Source: Botryosphaeria dothidea
Taxonomy: Eukaryota; Ascomycota; Dothideomycetes; Botryosphaeriales; Botryosphaeriaceae
Reading direction: 5' to 3'
Assembly (NCBI GenBank): GCA_011503125.2
Contig: WWBZ02000040.1
Span: forward strand, 2,852,001 to 2,916,000
Length of the DNA: 64,000 nucleotides
A model generated the notes under the pieces. The model saw only the letters and a list, made by a program, of their open reading frames with translations. It searched no databases and was not told the DNA's origin. How positions within the stretch are numbered: the first letter of the stretch is position 1; every line of letters begins with the position of its first letter. Position numbers and translations under genes: made by a program. Positions 53,107 to 64,000 of the stretch are shown piece after piece.

Positions 53107-54641
53107 TTAAGAAGACTTCGACCCTGGGCTTTGACGGAACTTCTCCGCATCTGCACAGGTGCTTCTCGCCATCTGGAGCTGCTCGTCCGTGCGGCAGACT
53201 AGAACCTTGTGCCTCGAATCCGCTGATTCGATATCCGTCACCACATCCTTCGCACTCGCAGCCTTCTCATTCTTCTCAGCATCGAGCTTGAAGCCCAAGC
53301 ACTTGGTGCCCTGAACGATGCGTTCCCTCAGCTTCGTGCCCTTCTCGCCGATGCCACCCGCGAACACCAACGCATCGACCTCGCCCTCCAACTTCAAGTA
53401 GTACGACCCAATGTACCCTAAAATACGGTCCGCAAAGATCTCGAAGGCGAGCTTGCACTCTGGGGCATCGCTGGCCGAGATCTTGCCGAAATCGGTGGTG
53501 CCCGTCAGCGCGGACCAGCCGCTCTGCTTGTTGAGGATCTCCTCGGCCTGCGTGATGTGCATCTCTTTCGTGCTGCTGCGGCTAGGCATGCCCGCCTCGT
53601 GCGTGTAATGGAACACCAGCGATGGGTCGATGCTGCCGCTGCGCGTGGCGCCGGGCAGGCCGGCCAGCGGCGTCAGGCCCATGGTCGTGTCCCAGGACTT
53701 GCCGTTGTGGATGACGCAGGCCGAGGCGCCGCTGCCCAGGTGCAGGGCGATGATGTTGAGCGAGTCGAGCGGCTTGCTCAAGTGCTCGGCTACGGCGAGG
53801 CTGATGAAGTGGTAGGAGATGCCGTGGAAGCCGTATTTGCGGAGCTTGTTGTGCTTGGCGATCTTTTGGTCGATGGGGTAGGTGCGAATGTGCTGTTCAT
53901 TGAGCTCAGACATGCGTTTGATATTTATTCGCTCTGTGACTAATGCATACCTCGGGAATTGTGGAGTGAAAAGCGGAGTCAAAAAAGGCAATATTGGTGG
54001 AGGCTGGCAGCTCCTTGCCCACAGTGCGGATAATGGTGAGGGCGCCGGCATTGTGCCTGATCTTGTCAGTCGACACTGCTCAATACCACAGCCAATGAAA
54101 TGAACGAAGGTCGCGAAAACGTGGGAATTCAAATGGTGGCGTTCTTTTTGACACAACATCCGGAGCGCTGCCTCAGCAATAACGGCAGGGAGATCATTGC
54201 AAGGATAAATGGATAGCCTTCATGCAGAGAAGAAAAAGGAGAAGTGCGTGCTTACAGAGGAGCCAGATCGGATAGGGTTTCGATATGATGGTAAATGTTC
54301 TCATCGATGACCTGGGCCTTGGGGTAGTCGCCGCCATGGACGACACGATGACAGACGAACTCAACATCGTCCCTGTGCTGCAACTCGGGCAAACCATCAT
54401 CATTCAGCAGATGCTCGATAATGTACTTGAAAGCCTCGTCTTGTGTTTTGGAGCCGTCTATCTCTTTATTCTTGATCTTTACATCGCCGCGCTCATAGCT
54501 CAGCTTGGCTGGAGGGGCGGTCAAGCCGGAGACAGAGGCCTCTGCGAGCTGCTTCAATTCTTGAGGGTTGCCATTTGAAGTGTAAACAGAGACCTTGACG
54601 GAGGATGAGCCGGCATTGGCGGACAAGATGATTTTGGTCAT
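53107..54641 (-). CDS. ACK: Acetate kinase
   Basis: Interconverts acetyl-phosphate + ADP and acetate + ATP. Model: complement(join(53107..53892, 53951..54056, 54256..54641)), 425 aa. Motifs in order: ILSANAGSSSVKVSVY (N-terminal phosphate loop), VCHRVVHGGDYP, HNAGALTIIR and AFFDSAFHSTIPE, then across the second intron HIRTYPIDQKIAKHNKLRKYGFHG. Next are ALHLGSGASACVI, TTMGLTPLAGLPGATRSGSIDP and VFAGGIGEKGTKLRERI. The catalytic Asp of FFDSAFH and the Arg of the VVHGG/ATRSGS regions are intact. The first intron is 199 nt. Fungal acetate kinase is paired with phosphoketolase, and here the two genes stand head to head with a 913-nt shared promoter. The C-terminus (SPGSKSS) is slightly longer than in bacteria. 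Confidence 0.96.
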
Positions 54642-54728
54642 GATGGGCTGTTAATTGGTGAGGGCGCAATCGTCGGGGTATTTTTCTGCGACACAAGCCA
54701 AAATGAGCTCAGTGACTATGAGAGGCTG

Positions 54729-54829
54729 CTGGAGAAAAGTTACTTCGCTCTCTTGGTGTGGAGGTGGGTTGGTAATGAGCTTCGCCGCAGTGGGGCCCCA
54801 AATCGTCGATGGCTCCGGATGACGCGGGG
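54729..54829 (+). promoter_or_regulatory. Cluster of four CreA-like SYGGRG sites
   Basis: CTGGAG (54729-54734), GTGGAG (54758-54763), GTGGGG (54790-54795) and GCGGGG (54824-54829), all on the same strand. SYGGRG is expected about once per 512 positions on one strand in random sequence, so four in 101 bp is an excess. Binding is not shown. Confidence 0.5.
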
Positions 54830-55128
54830 TCCAGCTAGGAAGGCACGCAGGACAAAATGCAGGCAAGTCCAGTGCAAACCGATGCAGGAGATAGCGAAGA
54901 GACACAGGACGAGCCTTCTTTCCAGCAGCCGTCTTATACTGTGAACATGCCGGCTTCTGGGCGCTCACCCCACGTCTCCTGCCTCGCGGAGTTGAGCGCT
55001 GAGCAAGGCAAGGCAGCGCATGCCCTTATTCAGGCTGCGGGAATACGACCACGCCAGCGACGGGGCTCGCCAAAGCCGGCAGCCGGCTGCGCAAGCCAGC
55101 AACCGTCGGCGACACCGGTGGTGGCATT

Positions 55129-55160
55129 CCAGCCCTCTTCCAGCCCTCTTCCAGCCCTCT
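55129..55160 (+). repeat. Direct repeat, CCAGCCCTCTT x 3
   Basis: Three consecutive copies of an 11-nt unit, the last lacking its final T, about 400 nt upstream of the phosphoketolase ATG. It may be a simple replication-slippage repeat or an array of one binding site. Confidence 0.9.
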
Positions 55161-55554
55161 GGCCGACGTCACCAAACACCGGCGTCCGCTGCGATCTCCA
55201 CCGGCATCCTGCGGCTCCTCCCATGCCACCAGCCTTACGCCCCGCCCGCCAGCACGCTGCCGATTTTCAATTTTTCAAGCTTCAAGCCAGTACCGATGTA
55301 GGCCGTCCTAGCGACCAGCAAGCTTGCAGTCGGTGTCTTTGTGCTTCCCGTCGCGCGTCGCCGTTGCCGCATCGGGCGAGTCGACGAACGTCATAAGCGG
55401 TCATGGCTCATCTTCGTGTGAGAATCATGCCTTTGGTGAATTCCAGCTTGCTCAGTTGCTCCACCCTGCTCAACGTCTTGACTATTTCTTCAACCCTTTG
55501 CTTCCATTTGTGCCTGGATAATTCGACACCACGTGCATACATCATTTCGTAAAA

Positions 55555-58135
55555 ATGCCCGGCGAAGTCATTGATCGCCCCAATCCCGAGCCGCTCCCTT
55601 CTCACCTTCCTGACGATGTGCTCAATCTGGCCGTAAAACTTGACAAAGCCACACTTCCCGAGCCCCACAATACTCAATTCGCTGCTTTTCGCCGGGCGGC
55701 AAGCTACATTGCTGCAGGTAGCTATTTTTCACCTACATGACTTTATTGAACATCCATCTGACGCCAAACATTAGCCATGATCTTCCTCCGGGACAATGTG
55801 CTGCTTGAGCGGGACCTGAGCTTCGATGACATCAAGCCACGCTTGCTGGGTCATTGGGGTACCTGCCCAGGCCTGATTCTGGTCTATTCTCACCTGAACT
55901 ACCTCATCAAGAAGCACGATCTCGACATGATATATGTCGTCGGCCCAGGCCATGGAGCTCCAGCTCTATTGGCTGCTCTCTGGCTCGAGGGATCAATGGA
56001 AAAGTTCTTTCCCGAGTACAGTCGCACGAAGCGGGGCCTCCACAACTTGACCACCAAGTTTTCCACTCCTGGAGGGCCGCCCAGTCACATCAACGCAGAA
56101 ACCCCAGGCGCCATCCATGAAGGTGGTGAGCTTGGATACGCTCTTGGTGTGTCTTTTGGCGCTGTCATGGACAAGCCAAACCTCATCGTAACCTGCATTG
56201 TCGGCGACGGAGAGGCTGAGACTGGTCCCACCGCCACGGCATGGCACGCCTATAAGTACATCGACCCTGCCGAGTCTGGCGCCGTTCTCCCAGTTGTTCA
56301 TGTCAATGGATTCAAGATTTCCGAACGCACCATCTACGGATGCATGGACAACAAGGAGCTCATCTCACTATTTTCGGGATATGGCTATCAACCACGCATC
56401 GTGGATGATGTCAACGACATAGACGCCGATCTGGGCAACTCCATGGAATGGGCCCTCTCAGAGATCAGGAGAATCCAAAATGCCGCTCGTTCCGGCAAAC
56501 CAATCTCTAAGCCCAGATGGCCTGTTCTGATCTTGAGGACACCGAAGGGTTGGTCTGGTCCGAAGAAGGTCGACGGAGAAATTGTTGAAGGGTCTTTCCA
56601 CGCTCACCAGGTTCCTCTACCAAAAGCCAAGAATGACCCACAGCATCTGAAACAGCTGCAAGAGTGGCTTGAGAGCTACCGGCCCAAAGAGCTGTTCAAT
56701 GACGACGGTACTCCCAAGAATTCAGTGCTCGAAATGATTCCAGATAAGGACCACAAGAAGCTCGGCCAGGTTAAGGAGACCTACGACGCCTATGAAGGCA
56801 TCAAAGTACCGGACTGGAAGAAATTTGGAGTCAAGAAGGGTGGAGAGGAAAGCTCAATGAAGGCTATCGGGGATTTATTGGATGAGTCCTTCGTCCAGAA
56901 TCCCAGGAGCCTGCGCATCTTCTCCCCCGACGAGCTCGAAAGTAACAAGCTTGGAGCAGCTCTAAACCATACAGGCAGAAACTTTCAGTGGGATGAGTTT
57001 TCTCGCTTCCAGGGTGGCCGTGTCATTGAGATTCTCTCTGAGCATTGCTGCCAGGCATTCTTGCAAGGCTACACTTTAACTGGACGTGTTGGACTTTTTC
57101 CTTCCTACGAAAGCTTCCTTGGTATCATCCACACGATGATGGTGCAATATGCGAAGTTCAGCAAGATGGTAGGCTTACACGTACTTTTCGTGGTCCAACA
57201 GGCAGTACTAACTTTCTTCCCAGGCGAGAGAGCTGTCTTGGAGAGGAGATGTCGCTTCGATCAACTATATCGAGACTTCGACCTGGACAAGACAAGAACA
57301 CAATGGCTTTTCTCACCAGAACCCCTCCTTCATTGGTGCCGTGCTCAATCTGAAGTCGACAGCAGCTCGTGTTTATCTGCCGCCTGATGCAAACTGCTTC
57401 CTGTCTACCCTAGGCCACTGCCTAAGGTCCAAGAACTACGTCAACCTCATGGTCGGCTCAAAACAGCCTGCGCCTGTCTTTCTCGATCCCGACGAGGCTG
57501 AGGCACACTGCCGTGCCGGCGCCGGTATCTTCAAATTCGCCAGCACGGACGAAGGCCGCAGCCCGGACGTGGTCCTCGTAGGCATCGGCACCGAGCTGAC
57601 CTTCGAAGTCGTCAGGGCCGCCGAGCTCCTCCGCGAGATCGCTCCGACGCTCCGGGTGCGCGTCGTCAACGTGACGGACCTCATGGCCCTGAGCCTAGAC
57701 GGCTCGCACCCGCACTCGTTCGGCGAGCAGGCTTTCGACGCGCTGTTCACGGCCGACCGCCCCGTCCACTTCAACTACCACGGCTACCGCCAGGAGCTGG
57801 CGGCGCTGCTGTTTGGGCGTCCCCAGGTTGGTCGTGTTACTATCGAGTCGTACCGCGAGGAGGGCACTACGACTACGCCTTTCGACATGATGCTGGCGAA
57901 CCGCGTGAGCAGGTATCACGTCGCCCTCGCGGCGCTCGAGGGCGCGGAGAAGCTGAACGCGGACGTGCGTCTGAACTTCGTCGAGCTGTACACGGATGTC
58001 CAGCATCGGATCAAAAAGACGCGGGAGTATATCTACGAGAGTGGTCAGGACCCGTCAGGGACTTATGACATGCCGGCGTTTGAGGGATTCAAGAAAGGCT
58101 CGGGTGGCGGTGGTGGTGTGCTTTCGGAGGGTTGA
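55555..58135 (+). CDS. XFP: Xylulose-5-phosphate/fructose-6-phosphate phosphoketolase
   Basis: ThDP enzyme that cleaves xylulose-5-P or fructose-6-P with phosphate to acetyl-phosphate plus glyceraldehyde-3-P or erythrose-4-P. Model: join(55555..55717, 55775..57168, 57224..58135), 822 aa. Exon 1 (MPGEVIDRPNPEPLP..) joins through AAAMIFLRDN. Motifs: VVGPGHGAPA (about residues 110-117), STPGGPPSHINAETPGAIHEGGELG, GDGEAETGPTATAWH (ThDP/Mg, about 197-211), NGFKISERTIYG and RTPKGWSGPK. Further on are RNFQWDEF, LTGRVGLFPSYESF and, after intron 2, WTRQEHNGFSHQNPSFIG (about 540-557). YHGYRQELAALLFGRP is near the C-terminus. All catalytic segments are present. Acetyl-phosphate made here is the substrate of the divergently transcribed acetate kinase. 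Confidence 0.97.
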
Positions 58136-59214
58136 GCTAGTCGGCTGGGGGGTTTCTTCCTAACGAAGCAATGAAGCAACATCGATAAACTGTAGACGGT
58201 AATTATAATGATTCTGACGTTAGTCCATCCTTTGATTCAGCAGTCGGTGTCGCCGTGCGGAGTCGAAGCTGTCATGCGGACGGAAATGCCAACTATGGAA
58301 CGACCATCTCCTCCAAACCGTGATTCGGTTTCAGAAGAGCGCTGCAGATTCTTATTCCCTCATCCCCTATTGGACGTCTTTTGGGGGAGTGTGCCCGAGT
58401 AGGCGGGCGACCCGACGTTCGTTGTTTTTTGGGACCTGCATTTGGGAGGGAGGGGGGGCTCTCCACATATTTTTTTTCAGCTGCGGTGTCATGTTTCAGC
58501 GCTCAGCGCGCCTGCAGATGCCAGGCTGCAGCTGAGGATGATGTGCAAACAGCCTCACCCTCTTCTTCATCCACGCACGGAGAACGCCTCCATCGAAACT
58601 TCTCCTTTTCTTTTCCCCCTTTTCTCATGAGGAAATTGTGATTAATAAGGTAGAATGCCCAAGCGATTTTCGCAGAACAAGAGTCCCCAGCCTAAACATC
58701 CCCACAATGCGCCTAATGATAGTCATGACGTACCGGGATATGCGGTCGGCGGGAGGCGCAGCAGCAGGGAGCAGCAGAAACACATATTGTGGCTTATACG
58801 AAGGGGAGAGGGGAAAAACATGGCAGGAGCCGCAGCATCCCGGCGACTCCGATATCTCTGTCGATTCACATACCTTGCCCTGCACTGCATTAGAAGCGAG
58901 ACCCTGTCAGAACCAAAATACGAAAGGTACCGGTTGCCGAGCTGCAGCTTTTACAACGGGTAAGGCTGGGCTCGTTCTTGCGTGCGCTTGTCGGTGAGCT
59001 AAGCGGTGTGTGTTGAATATACTACCGGAATAGCCGCAAAGTGGTTGCCGCTTGATATATTCACTGAGAAATCATCTCGAGCATTTTGCCATTCCATTTT
59101 TGGGGATATATTTCTGCCGCTACTCCGTACAATCTTCCATAACATGTAGTGCGCGTGCTGTCGCTCTATAATGCGGAAGGAAAGAAAAATAAAAGACATC
59201 ACAACACCATGACA
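58136..59214. other. Convergent intergenic region, phosphoketolase / TLG2
   Basis: 1079 nt between two stop codons facing each other. Frames of 80-120 codons exist on both strands around 58640-59000 and overlap one another, with no family resemblance. A T(9) run lies near 58471. No RNA gene seen. Confidence 0.5.
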
Positions 59215-60568
59215 TCATACACGGACCTCCCATAATCGGCGCTTACGCCTGCGTAGCCGCTCTCTTCCTCGTGCATCCGGTGCGTCGGCAGCGCGTCTCA
59301 ATGCTGTCTTTCCATCTATGATTCCAAGATGTTCCGCAGGAGAATCTGGATCAGTTGGCGGTTCAGGTACAATTGGCGGCTCCGGTTTGAAAGGCGGGAC
59401 AACAGGTGGAGGACTGGCGCTGGAGCTGCTACTCCGGCTTCCCAGTTTCAGTCCCAGCAGAATGAATGCACCAGCAATTAGGATGACGAGCAGTAGCATG
59501 GCTTTTCGTTTGACGGTTCGTCGTTGGTAATTCGTTGCTACCGTGAGCTCTTTGTCTGCAGCTTTGACGTCCGTTGCCATACGTTCCACGTTGTAATCAA
59601 TGCGGTCTAGCATGCTGCCCTGGTCAATGACCATTGTTTGTAGTTCTTGAAATATGGAAGCCAAGTCAATAATGCCTTTTGCGATCTCATCAATCTCCCG
59701 TTCACGTTGTGCAATGATGGCCTCATTGGCATCTTTGCGCACATGAGAACGGACTTGAGCGGTTTGCTGAAGCGTTGCACGGGATAGCGAGGTATCATCG
59801 TAGGATTCTTGGAGGGAAGGATCGGTGTATGGATTCTGAGGGCCTGGGGAGCCAATGCGGGAAGGAGAGGACAAGCCGCCGAGAGCGCGGAGTTCTAGTA
59901 CGCGTGTAAGCTATGCAATTCAAAGTGTAGGGCGGGATGGAAATGTGCACACTTTTCAGGTACGCCGACTGCTTCTTGCGGAAAGCTGCGCTGGACTCGC
60001 TGATGCGCGAGGCCAGAGATACTTTGAGATTCCGCGCCATAACCTCCTCACCCTTGCTGGCACCGCCTTCCCGCTGGGCGCTCTCGCGCAGCATGGCGTC
60101 GATGCGCTTGATCGCTTGCTGACAGCTCTGGAACCCGCGGGTAATTTCTTGTGTCAGACGCTCTATTTCGCGCTCCTCGCGCTTCTTTACGTCCTCGTCG
60201 TCGAAGCCTGGAAGTACATGCTTCTGGTGCAACTGGTCCAGGCGCTTTGTTTGCTTTGCGATGTCCTGCAGCCTCTCCGTCACCTCGTCCTGAATGTCCA
60301 GCCAGCGCGGCGGCAGCACGTCCATCTCGATGACGGCATCGCCGTTGTTGTCGTCGTCGAAGGCGGACATGAGCCCGCGGCGCTCGTCGGAGAGGGCGGC
60401 ATTGTCGGCATAGCCATTCGAGGGGCCGCCGTAGAGGGGTTTTCGCTTGGCAGGGTGGTGGGAGTAGGACTGGCGGTAGGATATGAAGCTGGAAATGAAG
60501 TCAGCATGGATGGCCGGGGAGCTGGAAAGCTGGGGTGCAACGGACAGGTTGGTGCGGTCGCGCCACAT
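59215..60568 (-). CDS. TLG2: Syntaxin TLG2 (syntaxin-16 type t-SNARE)
   Basis: Qa-SNARE of the trans-Golgi network/endosome. Model: complement(join(59215..59894, 59953..60488, 60546..60568)), 412 aa. Exon 1 is 23 nt. Splicing it to exon 2 gives MWRDRTNLFISYRQSYSHHP, the conserved N-peptide that binds the SM protein Vps45 in TLG2/syntaxin-16. The Habc region (LPPRWLDIQDEVTERLQDIAKQTKRLDQLHQKH) and the SNARE motif (REREIDEIAKGIIDLASIFQELQTMVIDQGSMLDRIDYNVE, zero-layer Gln in FQELQ) follow. A membrane anchor (AMLLLVILIAGAFILLGLKLG) and a Pro-rich then Arg-rich luminal tail of about 75 residues end the protein. The first intron (57 nt, donor GTCCGT) is a multiple of three without stop, so its retention would keep the frame and insert 19 residues in the N-peptide. 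Confidence 0.93.
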
Positions 60569-61046
60569 GGCTTGGGCGGTGGGGGAGGGCGTGAGGGTCT
60601 GAATCGTCAGCGCGTCCAGCGCATCGCTGTGTCCGGGGGGATTTGAGTCTGGCTCGTCTGGGGCAGTCGGGGCGGGAGCTGCTTCACATGCCGGCCGTGG
60701 TGGTCGCAGCTCTCTTGCCTGGGCTGTCGTGGCCGCTGCTGTGTCTGGGCTGGCAACGTAATTTGCTAGGGCTCAGCGGCGCGCCCTTGCCATTCGCTGG
60801 CGGGCGGCGCAGGGCTGGCGAACGCTTGTCCCGCCTGCTGGCCCTTGGCCTGCGCGCCCCGGCAAGAGACACCAAGCAGCAATCCTCATCCTGATCGTCT
60901 CCTCAGCCGCAACAACACGCCGACTGCTATAATAGTCGCCTGCCCGCCCGAGCGCCGCCCGCACCGACTTCACACCACTCCCATCCGCACGTCTTCATCG
61001 ACACCCCCTCGCAACCCCTCCTCCCCACAACCCCCAATCAACAACA
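60569..61046. promoter_or_regulatory. Divergent intergenic region TLG2 / calmodulin
   Basis: 478 nt between divergent start codons. The 150 nt before the calmodulin ATG are strongly C-rich with CAACA repeats, a typical leader of a highly expressed fungal gene. No other element assigned. Confidence 0.5.
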
Positions 61047-62017
<971 letters not shown>

Positions 62018-62817
62018 GCGCAGCCTCTGGGCAGGCGCCATGTTTCAAGAATGAACGACGACTTTGATGCTCTTTGGTACGGCGGCGGCAGGGAATCGAC
62101 CGGCGCCCAGCTGAAATTTTAGCCGAGAATGAACCTGCGTCGGTTTCCTTCCCGGTTTTCTTTTGGACCACGTCTCCATCAGACATCCTTGAATCCTATT
62201 CCTCATCCCACGACTGGTCGTTCGATTACAATTCTTGCATGTGATTTCTTTTGCGGCTGCGTGCTTGGTCTGGGACTCTCGGTTTGCGCTTTCCGCTTTG
62301 CTCAGTCAGAATACACAGTAGATGGATCTTTTGATATCACCAGCTAGCAGCGTATCTTCTCCGTTCCTTGCATGCCACTTGATCTTCAGTACACGCGAAG
62401 GCTTCTTGGCAGCCTTGGCTTTTCCATCGGCGAGTCCTGAAAGCATCATTTACAGCCAATTTAAGCAACAAACGCCTGACATCTTGGCGCTTTACAAGGT
62501 TTCATTGTCTGCCCCGGCCATCCTTCATGTAAACTTCGCCGTCAGCGCCCCCGGGTTCAGTTACCAACCACGATAGATTTGATTGTCTTCACTGCCCTCT
62601 ACTTTCTTTACCAAATAACAGCTTTCAACGATGCTGCGCTCTGCCCAACCGGCTTTGTTTCCGCGGACGCTTGCGATCTGAGATTGCCAGATGCGGGCAA
62701 TCATAAGAGCCTGGACAAACAAAGACCATAGGAACATTTGTTCAGTTGGTCTCGCAGTATGCATTGCACGCTTATCTTCCCGACACTTCCCTGCGGTCCC
62801 GAAACCCTCTTCCGTCC
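62018..62817. other. 3' flank of calmodulin and upstream region of edge gene
   Basis: 800 nt. The first part is presumably the calmodulin 3' UTR. An in-frame open stretch runs from 62707 into the next gene, and a CGCAG acceptor-like site precedes 62760, so an upstream exon of that gene is possible. A frame at 62322-62576 has no family resemblance. Confidence 0.4.
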
Positions 62818-64000
62818 ATGGCTCGCTTCATGCCTGCGCCGCGTTTCCACGACTTCGAAGGATTAACGCGCAGTGAGTGGAAAGAGAAGTGCTTGCCACA
62901 ATGGGTCGCTTTCCAAAACTCGATCGACGACAGCAACCGCAACCGAGTGCGCCGTCTCGCGATGAGCCACTGGCACACATGGGACGACTTCCAATGGATT
63001 GACAAGAATCTGCCAAAATTGACAGAGCTGGATCTCAGCGATCTTCAGGACACGATCATATGTGACGGTGACCTCCCTGACGGATTTCAAGAATCTTTCG
63101 ATGCCCGAGGGAATCTAACTACGATATGCCACGGCTATTTCAATTGGGCTCGAATAACACAGTTGGAGCTATGCCAAAGACTCGAAAAGCTCTGGGCTCG
63201 ACACTGGGGCTGCGATCGGTTGCACGACTCAAAGTATAGGCATTTCAACCAAGATGGTTGGGTGCGATCCCGATCCGAATCGAGAGAGCACATTCTGGCA
63301 GAAATACGAAGCCGTCGCGAAGAGCGTCCCGTACAACACGATGACGGCACGGTGAACATAGAGAACAACGGATCGGACATCACGGCCTTCATTGCGCAAT
63401 GCGCGAGGCTCAGGACACTCGCCATCAGGGGCCCTTCTCTCGATCCAGCGCTGAGCAGATGTTGGAGGCCCAGGCAGGCCTGTCTTGAAGACGAAGGTTC
63501 CCACGCGCACGTCTGTACCATCGTGAAAGGTCTCGAGGATAACGCACCCATCTCGCTTCGGACAGTCGAATTCTACCAGGCCGAGTTCTCTCCCCGAATG
63601 CTGACCATGTTGCAGGAGCGGACGCGCATTAGGAAATTCTCCATTTCCTTCGGAGATATCCTACGTCGCTATGCTCCTGTTCGCGAAACGGATATCAGAA
63701 GAGATGACCCGAAAGACCACGCAGCCAATCATGCAAAGATGTCAGTCGACGAGCATTATCAAGTTTATCCGTTGTACCCTAGGGGTTCTTGTCAATATAG
63801 TATCTCCAAAGAGGGCAATGAAGAGCTTCAGTTCCACGAAACACTTAATCTCGACACTTTCCCGCGGTGCAAGCTGCTCGAGTGGTTGTCCGACGAGGAG
63901 ACCCAAACGTTCCTCAGCCACTGGGTACGCAGTCTACACCGCACAGAAGGACAAGCAGGACCCAATCACGTCTCCAACGACGCAGATGCCAGACTAGCGG
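62818..64000 (+). CDS. Hypothetical protein, 5' part only, leucine-rich-repeat-like
   Basis: Uninterrupted frame from ATG at 62818 (MARFMPAPRFHDFEG) to the window edge: 394 codons and no stop, so the gene continues beyond 64000. The product is hydrophilic and Trp/Arg-rich (SHWHTWDDFQWIDKNLP). Spaced segments resemble degenerate leucine-rich repeats: LPKLTELDLSDLQD, ARLRTLAIRGPSLD and SLRTVEFYQAEFSPRM. The layout recalls fungal F-box/LRR hypothetical proteins, but I see no F-box in the part present. The open frame extends upstream to 62707 without another ATG. No introns are evident. Function unknown. Confidence 0.7.
   Translation, partial: MARFMPAPRFHDFEGLTRSEWKEKCLPQWVAFQNSIDDSNRNRVRRLAMSHWHTWDDFQWIDKNLPKLTELDLSDLQDTIICDGDLPDGFQESFDARGNLTTICHGYFNWARITQLELCQRLEKLWARHWGCDRLHDSKYRHFNQDGWVRSRSESREHILAEIRSRREERPVQHDDGTVNIENNGSDITAFIAQCARLRTLAIRGPSLDPALSRCWRPRQACLEDEGSHAHVCTIVKGLEDNAPISLRTVEFYQAEFSPRMLTMLQERTRIRKFSISFGDILRRYAPVRETDIRRDDPKDHAANHAKMSVDEHYQVYPLYPRGSCQYSISKEGNEELQFHETLNLDTFPRCKLLEWLSDEETQTFLSHWVRSLHRTEGQAGPNHVSNDADARLA

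Larger units (their letters stand above)
54642..55554. promoter_or_regulatory. Shared divergent promoter, acetate kinase / phosphoketolase
   Basis: 913 nt between the two start codons. Four matches to the CreA-type consensus SYGGRG lie on the plus strand within about 100 bp on the acetate-kinase side: CTGGAG at 54729, GTGGAG at 54758, GTGGGG at 54790 and GCGGGG at 54824. A three-copy 11-nt direct repeat lies at 55129-55160. Carbon-source control is a reasonable inference; the sites are sequence matches only. Confidence 0.6.

Noticed and set aside
58638..58997. 119-codon plus-strand frame downstream of phosphoketolase
   Set aside because: Overlaps equally long frames in other phases, has no domain and lies in a convergent 3' region.
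59855..60646. 263-codon plus-strand frame opposite TLG2
   Set aside because: Antisense shadow of the syntaxin coding exons with no domain resemblance.

Overview
The window is protein-coding chromosomal DNA of a filamentous ascomycete (Pezizomycotina; the class is not settled, Dothideomycetes is only a guess). The reasons are intron-rich genes with short 45-90 nt GT-AG introns and CTRAY-type branch sites, fungal-specific families (KEI1, Dal5-type transporters, Zn2Cys6 factor, phosphoketolase/acetate kinase), and a mitochondrial RNA helicase SUV3 with its own presequence exon. I see no rRNA or tRNA genes, no CRISPR, no transposon and no AT-rich RIP-like block. Exon structures were built by hand from splice sites, reading frame and remembered family sequences. 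All 30 complete multi- or single-exon models sum to a whole number of codons; one further gene is cut by the right edge.

Layout. 1-9 kb: cohesin loader SCC2 (-), RNA polymerase I subunit RPA12 (+), deoxyhypusine hydroxylase (-). 9-19 kb: a signal-peptide/GPI-type surface protein (+), a hemerythrin-domain protein (+), a divergent hexokinase (-), a seven-exon Zn2Cys6 transcription factor (+), a small unknown protein (+), KEI1 (-). 19-29 kb: SUV3 (-) divergent to SEC1 (+), a single-pass surface protein (+), OMA1 (-). 29-38 kb: mRNA capping guanylyltransferase (+), ISY1 (-), a DUF155/Rmd1-Rmd8 protein (-), glutamine-dependent NAD synthetase (+). 37-43 kb: an FAD monooxygenase (-) divergent to a Dal5-type MFS transporter (+). 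43-49 kb: a RING-PHD protein (-), ribosomal protein L43 (-), a saccharopine-dehydrogenase-like reductase (+). 49-58 kb: a GlcG/HbpS-like protein (-), a class I amidotransferase (-) divergent to a second Dal5-type transporter (+), then acetate kinase (-) divergent to phosphoketolase (+). 59-64 kb: syntaxin TLG2 (-), calmodulin (+), and the 5' part of an unknown gene running off the edge.

Most genes are housekeeping. The functional unit that stands out is the head-to-head acetate kinase/phosphoketolase pair: together they turn xylulose-5-P or fructose-6-P into acetyl-P and then acetate plus ATP, and their shared 0.9 kb promoter holds four CreA-type SYGGRG sites on one strand within about 100 bp. 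The monooxygenase/MFS and amidotransferase/MFS divergent pairs look like small accessory metabolic modules. Several genes have unusual exon architecture: two 9-nt micro-exons, exons carrying only the start codon, a zinc cluster split over three exons, and a stop-free 57-nt intron inside the presumed Vps45-binding peptide of TLG2.
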